DNA from: Apostichopus parvimensis
Lineage: Eukaryota; Echinodermata; Holothuroidea; Aspidochirotida; Stichopodidae
DNA length: 64,000 nucleotides
Direction of reading: 5' to 3'
Assembly: GCA_000934455.1 (NCBI GenBank)
Contig: KN882586.1
Location: forward strand, 104,796 to 168,795
In this document: positions 12,301 through 22,539 of the stretch, in pieces
Layout of the letters: each line of letters starts with the position of its first letter
Numbering within the stretch: the stretch's first letter is position 1
Position numbers and translations under genes: made by a program
Notes under the pieces: generated by a model
What the model saw: the letters and a program-made list of their open reading frames with translations, nothing else
What the model was told of the DNA's origin: nothing
Databases searched by the model: none

Positions 12301-13062
12301 ACAAAGTTAATTTACCTTGGTAATTTTGACACATGTCTGGACTTTTATACATGTATCTAAAGCGTAATTCCATGCCAAATTAATAAATGAACTGAATTAC
12401 AATGTTGTCTGTGTATAGAAACGTGAAATACATAACGGTGAGGGTGGTCAGGCTATTTGCATTAATATTATATATTAGGATATCATTTTCCATGTATTTT
12501 AGAAAGTTCTAAAAAGAAGCTTCTTTTTTTCTTTTAAACACAAAAGGTGCTTTACTATAGTGATTTACTACAGCCTTCTTAGCATGAGACAGCCAGTTGC
12601 ATTTAGTACTACATGCCAGTTTGGAGGAAAACCTCGATACATTTTCAAACTGTATAGGTTAAGCTAATGGATGTGTGGCTTATATTTCTCTAACAGAAAT
12701 GAGTGAGATTTTTTTATGAGTATTACTTGTGTTCATCAAGTGTCATATGTAGTCCACCAGAGCCTAGCTTAGTGCCAGATATTGGATCAACAAATACAAA
12801 ATATGAAAAATCAGCAAATAGGCTCGAACAAGGACCTAGTAACGTTCAATATGTGTGGCAATTAGTCGGGCAGGTACCCTAGTAACATGGACACCTGTGC
12901 AGCTAACACTGACTTACTCAGCTGTTCCTTGATAGCTTTGTTCTCCTCCTCTAGCTCCTGTACTTTTTGTTTGAGTTTCATATTATCGAACTCAAGATCC
13001 ACAGTCTCAAACACATCCTCACGGCCCAAGATCAATAGTCTTCCAAGGTCCTCCTGGCCATG
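9307..13062 (-). CDS. Coiled-coil and BEN-domain protein gene, five 3' exons
   Basis: Exons on the minus strand, 5' to 3': 13062-12918 (phase 0 to 1), 12142-11973 (1 to 0), 11413-11260 (0 to 1), 10520-10362 (1 to 1) and 9347-9307 ending in TGA. All junctions have GT/AG borders and all phases agree, with no internal stop. Exon 1 encodes a coiled coil (K-L-K-Q-K-V-Q-E-L-E-E-E-N-K). Exons 3 and 4 encode a BEN domain: T-T-M-A-R-N-L-M-C-R-V-F, a basic K-G-K-K-S-R-G-K-G-K loop, P-P-L-N, then a helix ending in M-G-T-R-L-S-E-L-R. BEN domains bind DNA in chromatin and transcription factors; a coiled coil followed by one C-terminal BEN domain recalls BEND5-like proteins, but orthology is not claimed. 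The start codon and 5' exons lie beyond 13062 and were not found. The third exon could start at 11468 instead, but only 11413 keeps the phase. This is the most intact gene in the window and probably a real host gene. Confidence 0.72.
11790..11886. repeat. Diverged partial copy of the 3676-4039 fold-back element
   Basis: The sequence AGCTGATTTAGTGGAAGGATACTGCACAG and its continuation to CTATCCTACTTT resemble the right arm of the TTAA element at 3676-4039 (same order of words through CAGAAAGTTAT). Only one arm is recognisable. It lies in an intron of the BEN gene. Confidence 0.5.
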
Positions 13063-13519
13063 CTAATAGAAGAGGAGGCCTTCTTCTTTCCTTTCTAAAA
13101 GGAAACGGAAAAGAAAACATGAACAAGCAAAAGCGTACTTCTTTGAATAGTAAAAACAGGTCTGTGTATGCTGTAAAGTTTGGCCTTCTTCAACAGGATA
13201 TTAATTTTAAAAGATTATTGAAGTATATTAACACAAGCATCAGGCAGCATCAGGGTTCACTTCTAAGTAAATCATTCTCCTTCAACAGCCTTCCATTAAC
13301 AAGATACAAATAACATAAAATATGGATGTTGCCCAGTAGTGGTTTCTTTTGCAAGATTGTCTGATCATGAAAATGTTGCTTGAATGATAGATCAAGGACT
13401 CCCTTGTTTCCTGGATATTGATCCTACAGACTCATTAAATTTGAAATTTCAAACTCTTCTGACATCCCTTACAATTAAATAGGATTAAATAAATGGACAG
13501 AATGGTCCAAACCTACCAA
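13063..13519. other. Probable 5' intron of the BEN gene
   Basis: Directly upstream of the first recognised BEN exon on the minus strand; the pyrimidine-rich acceptor lies at 13063-13082. No further exon was recognised. Confidence 0.3.
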
Positions 13520-14120
13520 GGGGTTATTCCATGTCAAATCAACCAGTGGTCACCAGGTGACCCTCTCAGATTTTGATGAAACTTCATCACAATGATTAAA
13601 TGTGGCCCAATTGAACACATACAAAAAGTAAAATCATACGCCACGTCGCTTTCGAGATATGGTCCGTATAAATTTGGCCAAGTCGGCCATTTTGCTCGTT
13701 TGCGATTCGCGAAAAGTGCCTTTTGTTATATTTTCCGACTTTCAAAGCTCATAATTCAGTCTTTGAACCAGGTAGAGAGCTCAAATTTGGTATTCTATCT
13801 TACTTCTATATATCTTACTTCAAAATTTAAGAATCTGTACTCCATTTAACTATATCTCCTTTACTTTTCTGGTTATGATCACTGAAATTAGGCACTTTAT
13901 TCACCCGAAAATGTTTCGTTTCGTGATTTTTAAGGTCACCCAGTGCCCACATGAGGGGTGACATGAATCCTACATTCCTTGGGTATTATCTATGGTTGCA
14001 TGTCTATACCCATAAGCAATTCTAATCCCACCAATGCATTAATTTAGAAATGGCATGGGCCCAAAGTTGGCTCCAGGTTGACCCCGCGATCAATTGAAAC
14101 CATTTTTGGAAATTGACAGC
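13520..14120 (+). repeat. Interspersed repeat starting GGGGTTATTCCATGTCAAAT
   Basis: The left edge carries GGGGTTATTCCATGTCAAAT followed by a body with TCGAGATATGG. The complementary edge word (ATTTGACATGGATTGACCCC or close) occurs at about 22512-22534 and 30215-30233 in the opposite orientation, so this is an interspersed non-coding family. The right edge here is not clear and the end coordinate is approximate. Confidence 0.4.
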
Positions 14121-14468
14121 AGTTAAATATATATATATTATATCTACTTATACACCAAATTTCAGCTTTGGCACTCAACTCCTTCATGGTATGGTGGCAA
14201 TTTGAATATTATACGTTTTATCGCACATTTATAACAACTCCGTACAATAAGTTAATATCATACAGTGTATTTCAAGTTTGAAGCTTGTGTAATGTATTTT
14301 TTCCAGCTAGAAAAAAAGTTGGTTTATATTATTGTTTTTAGAAATGGGTTGATGATGCATGTATTCCACTGCAACACAATTTAGAGCCATACCCCAGTAT
14401 ACTGTTGTAGAGTTTCACTTGAAACATGGATTAACCACACAATACAATTTAAATCTACCAGTACTTAA

Positions 14469-15002
14469 AAGAATAGTCCAGGTCAAAATTTCTTTTTGAT
14501 TTTTTTTTGATAAAGAGGAACATAATCCAAACATTCTACTGAAATTTGCATTCAATTCCTATGTACCGTTTTGGAGATATGGACAGTTGAAGTTGCCACC
14601 TTTGGTACCAAAAGTGAACTTGGAGCAAACAGGTGGGACTTGAGTTATTATTTTCTTTCAAATTGACGTCTAATTTTACACTCCACAATTGGATGCATCC
14701 ATAATGTGAATGTACGATAGGTATTGGTATTTTCTAATCTTGACATCCCCTTTAGACAAACTAGTAACCCTATCCAATCCAAGGTCAAATCCAAAAAACT
14801 GAAAAATACAGAAAAAAACAAAACATTATTTGTCAGTGTGCAACTATGCTTCAAGTTCACTTTGGTAGAATATCAGATAACTTCAATTGTCAATATCTCC
14901 AAAACAATACATATGAATTGAATGCAAATTTCACCACAATGCTTAGATTATGTTAATTTTTAACATTTATATCAAAAAGAAATTTTGACCTGGACTCTTC
15001 TT
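14469..15002. mobile_element. Fold-back MITE flanked by TTAA, second family
   Basis: Begins AAGAATAGTCCAGGTCAAAA and ends with the inverted copy TTTTGACCTGGACTCTTCTT. The inverted arms pair over about 125 bases, with the shared words TTTGCATTCAATTC and TTTTGGAGATAT. TTAA lies outside both ends (14465-14468 and 15003-15006). No coding capacity. This points to mobilisation by a piggyBac or Kolobok type transposase, not present in the window. Confidence 0.8.
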
Positions 15003-15245
15003 TTAAGACTCCTGTCTGTCTTACTGCTCTCTGGCTTTTACCTAACCCAGTCCCCTTTCATGTTTTCCTCATGCTATACCAACACTGGTAACTTTCCATG
15101 CATAAGGTCAACTCATTTGTATAGACCTTTTAGAATAATATTACCTGTGTGTCACATGTAGACACTACATTCTAGAACAATACTACCTAAGTGTCACGTG
15201 CAGACACCATTACAAACTGTAGCAGGAATATGATCTCATCACAGT

Positions 15246-15650
15246 TTGATACCCATTGATGGTGGAAAGATTGAGAAGCGGCGACCCTCTAATGACCACC
15301 ACTGCAAAATTGTGCACATTAGAGACCATGCAGATGAGAGAAAATCCGTTTCTGCTAATATTCCACCTCAGGCTGACACGAAAGAGTACCAACCAGGCGT
15401 TACATCGCATGCATGTACGACAATGAGTGGTACATTGGTACCGTAACTTGGACACGTCAGAAGAAGAAAATGATGTCTTTCTGAAGTTTATGAAACGAAC
15501 CAAGAACTCCAATGCACTTTCTTGGCCACAAAACACCCACAATAATTGTTGGATACCATTGTAAGCTATTATTTTTGTCATCAGTGCTCCAGAGTTACAG
15601 GGACATGGAGGCCGCCAGTACACTCTTCCTCATGAAGACTTAAAAGACCA
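15246..15650 (+). pseudogene. Fragment of a conserved Y-D-N-E-W-Y-I-G module
   Basis: The plus strand encodes, across at least two frames, an acidic and basic stretch followed by Y-I-A-C-M-Y-D-N-E-W-Y-I-G-T-V, then an S-E-E-E-N-D-V segment, C-W-I-P and a G-G-R-Q-Y-T-L block. I recognise this order from the C-terminal module of many unnamed invertebrate proteins, often in transposon-rich surroundings, but cannot name a Pfam family. A frame change lies just before Y-I-A-C (near 15399) and another near 15440, and a stop follows the C-W-I-P block, so it is a pseudogene or a broken exon. It lies 0.75 kb upstream of the second MULE pseudogene, but no family I know joins the two. Confidence 0.5.
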
Positions 15651-16391
15651 TTCCAGCCAAACTGCAAGCTTTCATCAAGTAAAAGAAATTAAAGTGTGCT
15701 AACTTGTATAGCCACACTGCAAGCATTCATCAAGTAAAAGAAATTACAGTGTGCTAAACTTGTTTCACTTGTATGTGGTAAGAATTGTAAGGACATTGAA
15801 GCATTTCAATGACATTACTTATAATTCCAGGACAGGCCTCGTGAGAGTTGTGACAGTACAAGTAATTTAAATGTGTGTGAAGCGTTAATGATGTGATTAA
15901 ATGTCATTAGTTTGACGTAAAACAATTTCTTATGTTACATTTTCATTCAGCTGACTAAAACAAGGATACAATGTTCATACCACTCATTATTTTATATGAT
16001 TACATGATAATTATATAAGTTTGAGATTTAAAAATGTGCGAAAAACGTCTAATATTCAAATTGCCACCATACCATATATCGCTATCATTATTATCATCAT
16101 TATCATTATTACTATTATGTAGTTACACTTGTATTATTATTGTTGTAGACTTGTAGTCATGCGATCTACATTTATATAATTCATTTGTGTAGTTGTCGAT
16201 ATCATTCATTTATCAGTTATTTCATTCGTTCCTGAAATCATTTTATACCAAACATTCTTTCAGAAATCTTACATCAGATTGAACGTCTGCAAAATAAATA
16301 AAAATCGGTTAGCGCCAATTGTTGAAAGGGCTCACTAAAATGAATGTTACATTAGTTTCTATCACCTAATTTTTGAATTCATTCTCTTTAG

Positions 16392-19008
16392 ATCAACACG
16401 GTTTTTGAAGACGGGACTTTCAAGTCCACCCCCGCGCCCTACTCTCAACTAGTCACTTAACATGGTCGCTACCACGGAAATGTGCTAACCCTGGCATACA
16501 TTTTGATGATGGGCAAGCGCCTTGACCAGTATAGAAGAGTACTCCAACATCTGAAGGACGAGGTAGCCGCTCATGGAGGAGGTTTTTTCTCCAACCCACG
16601 TTATGTCAGATTTTGAAGTTTCCATCCGTTCAGCATTCATCAACGAATTCCCAGGAATAGGAGTTCGTGGCTGCTATTTTCACCTAACGCAGTCGTTATG
16701 GAGAAAAGGTTCAGGAACTGGGACTAGTCGTAGCATACAACAACAGCCCCAGAGTGCAGAGTCTAATCAGGAAAGTGTTCGCTATTGGGTATCTTCCGGT
16801 GGCTATGGTGAGGAACAACTTCGTATTACTGAGAAACAGTCATCAGGCCGCTCGAGCTATCGCACAGTATCCTGCCATTGCTGATTTTCGCGTTCATGTA
16901 CGATACATACATCGTTGATCTGTTGCAAGTTCCCACGTGGAATGTCTTCGAGAGGAGGATGGAATTTCGTACAACGAATGTTGTCAAAGGTATTTCTTAG
17001 TACTTTATCATTTCGTTCTTCATTGGCAACAGGGTATATTTTGACGTGCCATGGAGCAAGCCAGTACTCCAAGGTGATAAACACGTGTTATGAGAAATGA
17101 AAAGGCGCGCCCTGAGAAAACTGCCATATGAACTTTGAACATGGGAAACATACAAATCCCATTTAATGGGTTTGCCCCTCCCGACACCAGTTCATGAGAG
17201 CTGATGCGTACTTCTTAACAGGGTTTGAGATGATTGGCCAATAGTTTGTTTATGGTTTTTAGTTGTGTGATTCTTATAGGAGTCTAGGTGAGGAATACTG
17301 GATAGCCAATAAAATAAATTCCGGTTAAAATGCTGCGCGCATCGCCCTGGCCTTTAACGTCGACAAATGTGAAAAACAAATACAATGCACATTTCATTCC
17401 GTCATATCACCCTCAGTTTCGAAAAGAACGACGCCGCCGCGGCTTTCTATTGCATGTTGTGCACACGTGTATGTCAAGTCAAATGTCCCCAAAATCAAAA
17501 AGCCTGGTTTATCAGTCGATGATCCAGAATGATTGGTATGCTATTTTATCATTACAAAACCTTCGAATAATGGTCAGGAATCCCGGAATGTCACAGATTA
17601 AACAAGAATATGGAATGAAACTTGGACTATGAAACGAAATTCATGGATTATTAACGGAGAAATAGGGTTTTTCCAAATATGTAGACTTGGGTTCTCGACT
17701 GACAATACACGATTATCGAAGACAATCCAATCCAAAATTTATTTTGAACAAACTGGATAATCCACTGAAAATCCAGGACTATTAATCGATATTCCTTGAA
17801 TTTCAACGACTTTGACAATCCTGGATTAGCAAAATAACAAAACTTGGATTATCGAATATTGTCAGATAAACCAGGATTCTCTTTTGAAAATCCCGGTTTA
17901 TCTCAATTTATTACATAAAAGATTATGGAAGCAATACTGATTAACCAAGAATTTGATAATCCAGGTTTATCAGATGATAATCTTGGATTATCAATTGATA
18001 GTCTCGAAAATATGTCTGTTGATTATATTACAAACCATGATTATCAGTCGGGGATCATGGATTCTCGGCGATATTGCAGGGTTGTCGTTCGATAAACATT
18101 GATTATCAGCCGATAATTTTGGAATATCTTCCCATTTTAGTTACTGCAGGGAATCTTGCTTGCCAAATACGCACATCGGTGAATGATCTAGTTGGGGTTG
18201 TTTATGTTCCACGTGAAGCCAATGTTTTCGTAAAAAATGCGAAGTGAACTAAAACATACTTATCCTATATTGTTATACTATTCTATCATACATCGTTGCT
18301 GCTTCTCTCCAGCCCAGACTGCTTCATTAACTGTGTATTACACAAAATGTACAATATGATTTTATTTGGTGTATAAGACAGAATGAAAAAAAATGTCACT
18401 CTTACTGGGAGACTAGTCTACTTATTTTGGGTATGATGCACAGTTTAATAGTAACTGTATCATGTCTAATGTACACAATATAAGGTTTAGACTAGATTTG
18501 CTCTCTCAGGTGCATTTAATTCTGTAAATTCAATAAGCCAAAGTGAGGGCGTGCTTTATTTTGGACTGGTACGACCCTATGCCAGTGCAACGTTTACGGT
18601 TTACTCAAATTAACAATCTCGGAGGCGTCTACAGTCTCCCATCATGTGTACTTAAAATCGCAATATTGTACCGTGAAACTTACTGCTTGCAACAGTTTTA
18701 TTTCTTCTTTAATTTAATTTTCTTTCATCTATTTGGGGGCTGCAGGTTTTCAGAATAAATGGAATCGCGACGTTGGCGTTCATCACCCATCTTTGTGGCA
18801 CTTTGTAAGATGTCTTAAGGATGACGAGAGAAATGAAAGGGTGAAGATCCGGCAGGCACGCAGGGGAGAGCTGGTTGCCATTAGACGCCGGAAGTGGAGG
18901 CGACTGAAAGAGAGAATTACAAGGCAAAAAGCCCTGTATAATGATGGGCAGATTGGACTCATCGAATACTGGCGGCCAATTACATATGCTATCAGAATAT
19001 ACCACTAG
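16392..19008 (+). pseudogene. Second MULE-type transposase pseudogene, two exons
   Basis: Exon one (16392-16989) carries MULE transposase hallmarks: a G-T-F-K-S-T-P strand, the helix K-R-L-D-Q-Y-R-R-V-L, then V-M-S-D-F-E-V-S-I-R-S-A-F and G-C-Y-F-H-L-T-Q-S-L-W-R-K, followed by W-N-V-F-E-R-R. Exon two (18746-19008) continues with N-K-W-N-R-D-V-G-V-H-H-P-S-L-W-H-F and the C-terminal Y-N-D-G-Q-I-G-L-I-E-Y. The donor at 16990 and acceptor before 18746 are both phase 1 and join T-T-N-V-V-K to G-F-Q-N-K-W, the expected continuation, so the intron is real. Exon one is broken: an in-frame TAA near 16457 and frame changes near 16583, 16705 and 16905. It belongs to a different MULE lineage from the one at 2807-7033 (the C-Y-F-H-L-T-Q-S-L-W type, often with FLYWCH fingers). 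Confidence 0.75.
17500..18130. repeat. Array of GGATTATC / GATAATCC words
   Basis: Over about 600 bases the words GGATTATC, GATAATCC, GGTTTATC and their complements recur every 20-40 bases in both orientations, for example near 17756, 17847, 17953 and 17983. Unit length is irregular. The array lies inside the intron of the second MULE pseudogene. TAATCC / GGATTA is the binding word of K50 paired-type homeodomains (Otx, Gsc, Pitx). No termini or target duplication were found. Confidence 0.6.
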
Positions 19009-20621
19009 AACGGGCTACTAGACTGGCTATCAGTTATCCAGTTATAAGCTCCTCGTCCATCTCTTGGCACTTTCCCGTCTGTCAGAAGTCAAATTGGTTC
19101 CGTAACAATTGTTACCAAATTGTCGTTTCCTATTACAACTTCAGCTCTGTCCCTAATACACACTGTAAATTGCATCCGTTTCACCTTTTCACATCCCAGG
19201 TCCTACCTCGAAGTGTGGGAAAAAGTGCCACAAGTAAAAGTTTGTTACCGTCCGTCCATCGTTCGACATCATCAGGTTATTGTCAGCCCGTCATGTCTTT
19301 CTATCACTTGTAAATATTCATCTTCACGTATGTTCTTTGTATGTGCTAAAGAAACAATTGTTGGGTCTCAAAAGTGGGATTTGTTCTTACAGATATGTTG
19401 AGCACTCTCTATTTCAACATTGTTTGTGATCTAATGTGAAAGTAACAGAAAACATTTGCTTCTGTATAATTGTAACTTCAGAAGATATGCAACCTTTGGC
19501 TATGCATCGGTTGGCCGGCTCATTTAAAATGAACATGTTCTTCGTGTGTTCAGTTTGATGGAAGTAGGCTACATTGAAATAATTTTTAATCACAAAGTAG
19601 GAAATTTGAGTGGTTTCAAATGTCTTCACACTCTTGGTGATTTAAGTGACATAGACAAGTTACTATGACTTGGACAAGTAACGTTACTAACAAGGTATAT
19701 TCTGATTGGACCTACTATCAGTGATTACAGGTTAGGGATTATATTGTTATGGAATTGTTATGGGATTATCAGTCAATATTCAAATATAATAGGTTAGCCA
19801 ATAAAAGAAATTCTTGTTATTCAGTGCGCATCGCCCCGACTTTGAACTTTGGGGGTTGATTCTTACTTTCATTGCGATTGCGCTGATTGTCATTTTCTAG
19901 AATTAATATAGTTGTTGTTTCAACATTTACCATATGTTGTTTGTTATATAAAAGATACACCGTATTATATCTTCTACATAACAAAAGCAACGTGGTCATC
20001 AATTTATGTGAAGGAGAGATTTTGGTCTCGCGGACCTTCGGTCTCGCGGAATTCCCCCATTTTTGTTTTAGCTGGGCGTATGGTCAACTTATACAGTTTT
20101 CATCCATGCCATTTTAGGACATGATACCTTCTGCATGTTTAGATGTTGTAGCTTAAGATATTGATATATATCACTGGTTAAGCAGGCGTGTTTATATTGG
20201 GGATGGGGTTTTGGGGCTTAGGCCACATAAATTGCTATTATTAATAAAGGTATTTTGTTAGGCACCGAAATTACCATTTAACACACCCCTCCCTTCAAAT
20301 GTAAAAAGTGTCTACCACCTAATCAATATAAACACAAATTAAACAGCAAAGGGTACAGATATTTTTGGAGCAGGGCCGTCGCCAGACTTTTCCATTTTGG
20401 GCTAGGTTATTGGCCGACTCCCATAACAGGTTTGAAGACTAACTCCTAAATGCTTTTTATGTGACACGCCCTGCGGGATCCAAAACGTAACTAAAAAACG
20501 GTACTACCCAACCATCCCATTCTGACAAACAAAACTTGTAGGGTCCTATATATAGATTGTTTATCCTATCTTAGGCTAGTCTATTTTACTTGCTGGCATA
20601 TATTACACTATTCTGGTCAAT
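19009..20621. other. Non-coding stretch with a ~55-bp repeat of 17305
   Basis: No supported exon is seen. A block near 19795-19850 (AGCCAATAAAA... GTGCGCATCGCCC... CTTTGAAC) resembles a block near 17303-17355 (AGCCAATAAAA... GCGCGCATCGCCC... CTTTAAC). A CCAAT box in the shared block could reflect a duplicated promoter or a short repeat. Confidence 0.35.
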
Positions 20622-20882
20622 GTTAGTGCCCCAGCCAGCAGTCCCAGTTGGGGCCCAATTGGGTTTCACTAAGTTGAATTGGGCCTGGTTGGGCCAGGGC
20701 CAGCCCACTCAGTGCCCATTCGGGCACAATACAGTTTGGCCCTTCTGGTTAACATACTTCAAAACATTATTGAGATGTTCAACACATACTTGTTTTTTGC
20801 TTTGGAAAGCTTAGGTTCGTCCCTAGGCCACCAATCCTTGACAACAGTTAATTCATTAACGTAGTGGCCCAATTGGGACAGA
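20622..20882. repeat. Short region of CCCAATTGGG palindromes
   Basis: CCCAATTGGG occurs twice in perfect form (near 20648 and 20867), with looser GTTGGGGCCC, ATTGGGCC, GTTGGGCC and GGGCCAGCCC words between. It resembles the other palindrome-based regions but is short and degenerate. Confidence 0.35.
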
Positions 20883-20933
20883 CTCGGTTTTTTATCAGGT
20901 AAGCCCTCATGTATGGGAACAAGACGGTTTCAC

Positions 20934-21174
20934 TAGGGGCGTTCTGTGACTGTTTTGAGTGGGGGGGGGGTGTACGGAACCAAACTTACCGACGAAAATT
21001 TATTGTTAGCAATCTCGCTCGAAAAAATGAGGCTAGTCTGCGAAAAATATGTTAAATTGGTAAGAATGTTAGCCAAAAAAACAGACAAGAAAAAAAAAAA
21101 AAGGTCATCAGTATATTCGATTTTACCGACGAACTCACGAACATCCCCCCCCCCCCACGTACGGTACGCCCCTG
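20934..21174. mobile_element. 241-bp hAT-type MITE with 8-bp target duplication
   Basis: Begins TAGGGGCG and ends CGCCCCTG, with G-run and C-run tracts just inside each end, an arrangement typical of small hAT elements. GGTTTCAC lies directly outside both ends (20926-20933 and 21175-21182), an exact 8-bp duplication. TTACCGACGAA occurs twice inside. It has no transposase. Confidence 0.8.
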
Positions 21175-22099
21175 GGTTTCACTCTTTCGGCTGACCTACT
21201 TCAATGTATATATCTCATTTTCACACTGCACTATCGTTATGGCAATGCCCACTGGCAACACTGATTCCCGAATTAGGCGCGTATTTTTGCCGCCAATAAC
21301 GTATCGCACGCGCGCTCCATGCACTCGGGTGATCATTCTACGGCAAGACAGCTAATCAAAAGACAACGCTTTCCGAAATCTGATTCAACGAAATCCATCG
21401 AAATATAATTGATAATTCAATCATTAACTCGAAAGGAGTTGGTACTAGGTGAGTATTTTCGAACACTATTTTTCTGTGAGTGTGTGACTCATTTGGGTGA
21501 ATGTTTGGATTTTAATTAGGCTAGAGAAATTACATTAGCCCAAAGTGTTACCGTTAGTGTTACTCGATTGTTTAGGCCTAGCGTTATGAAAACGAAACTC
21601 GCTCGATTATTTACATTGGTAACTCGCCAAAAAATAAATGGGAAGAATTACCTTCCGTTCATGGCACCAATTTTGCAAATCTCGCCTAGTCCCTGTGATA
21701 TGCTAGGCGGCCAGGGCCTAAAGTTTTATGGTATAGGTCACACTACGAATGAATTGTATTACTATACTACGGTAGGCCTAGGCCCTACTTAGCGTTAGGC
21801 TGCATAGGAAAAACCTCAAATTTTAGCGATTTTTGCTTCTTTTCTAAAAACTATCACACCACTGGTCATGAAACTCTTAGAAATGGCAAGCTAAATTCCT
21901 TTTAAACATATTCCCTGCACAAAATATTCAAAACCTTAAATCTGTCTAGGCCTATAGGCCTAAGCAAGAAAGAGGAAAATCTGAGACACTTCGCAGCATG
22001 AAATAGAAAATTTAGAGTTGCACAACTTGCAAATATATTATAGGAAAGCATTGTAATCATTATTATGTATTGTTTGTACTAGACATAATTACCTCTGAA
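21175..22099. other. CpG-rich patch with a splice donor; otherwise no gene
   Basis: About 21270-21345 is CpG-rich, and a consensus donor (CTAG followed by GTGAGT) lies at 21449. This could be a non-coding first exon, but no downstream exon was recognised. The remainder shows dispersed TAGGCCTA words and no reading frame of note. Confidence 0.25.
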
Positions 22100-22539
22100 A
22101 GAATCAATATCCCTGTAGCAATGGTTTAGGAGCAATTTATCACTAAAAATAGCACATTTTTTAGTGACAAATACAAAAATCGAATATATTGATACTTTTA
22201 AGTTGACCTAACTCCACAAGACAATATTTTTGTAGCCTTATTTTTTATATTCCTGTTCTATGGGATAGACTCTATAGGCATCTGTAATGTAGTAGGTAGT
22301 AGAATGTTTATTTGCTGCGAAATGAGACCTCAAAAGTAAAGAAAATGCCACGGTGGCGACAAATTGCGGAATTTCCAAGTGTCATAAATCGGCCAATTGT
22401 GAAGCAATGCAACTGAAATTTTCAGAATATGCTTATTGCATGGTGTACCAGTCAAACAATAAATTTGGGGATTTTTAAAAGATGTGCAACTACAACATAC
22501 TCCAAAATATGGTGATTTGATATGGAATGACCCTATACG
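22100..22539 (-). repeat. Copy of the ATTCCATGTCAAATC interspersed repeat
   Basis: The right edge (TTTGATATGGAATGACCCTA) is the complement of the edge at 13520. A body word, CTGAAATTTTCAG, is shared with the copy near 30114. The hAT element at 22540 inserted right at this edge. The left limit is approximate. Confidence 0.4.

Noticed and set aside
20946-21194. 82-codon plus-strand frame
   Set aside because: It crosses the right end of a hAT MITE and its target duplication, so it is chance.
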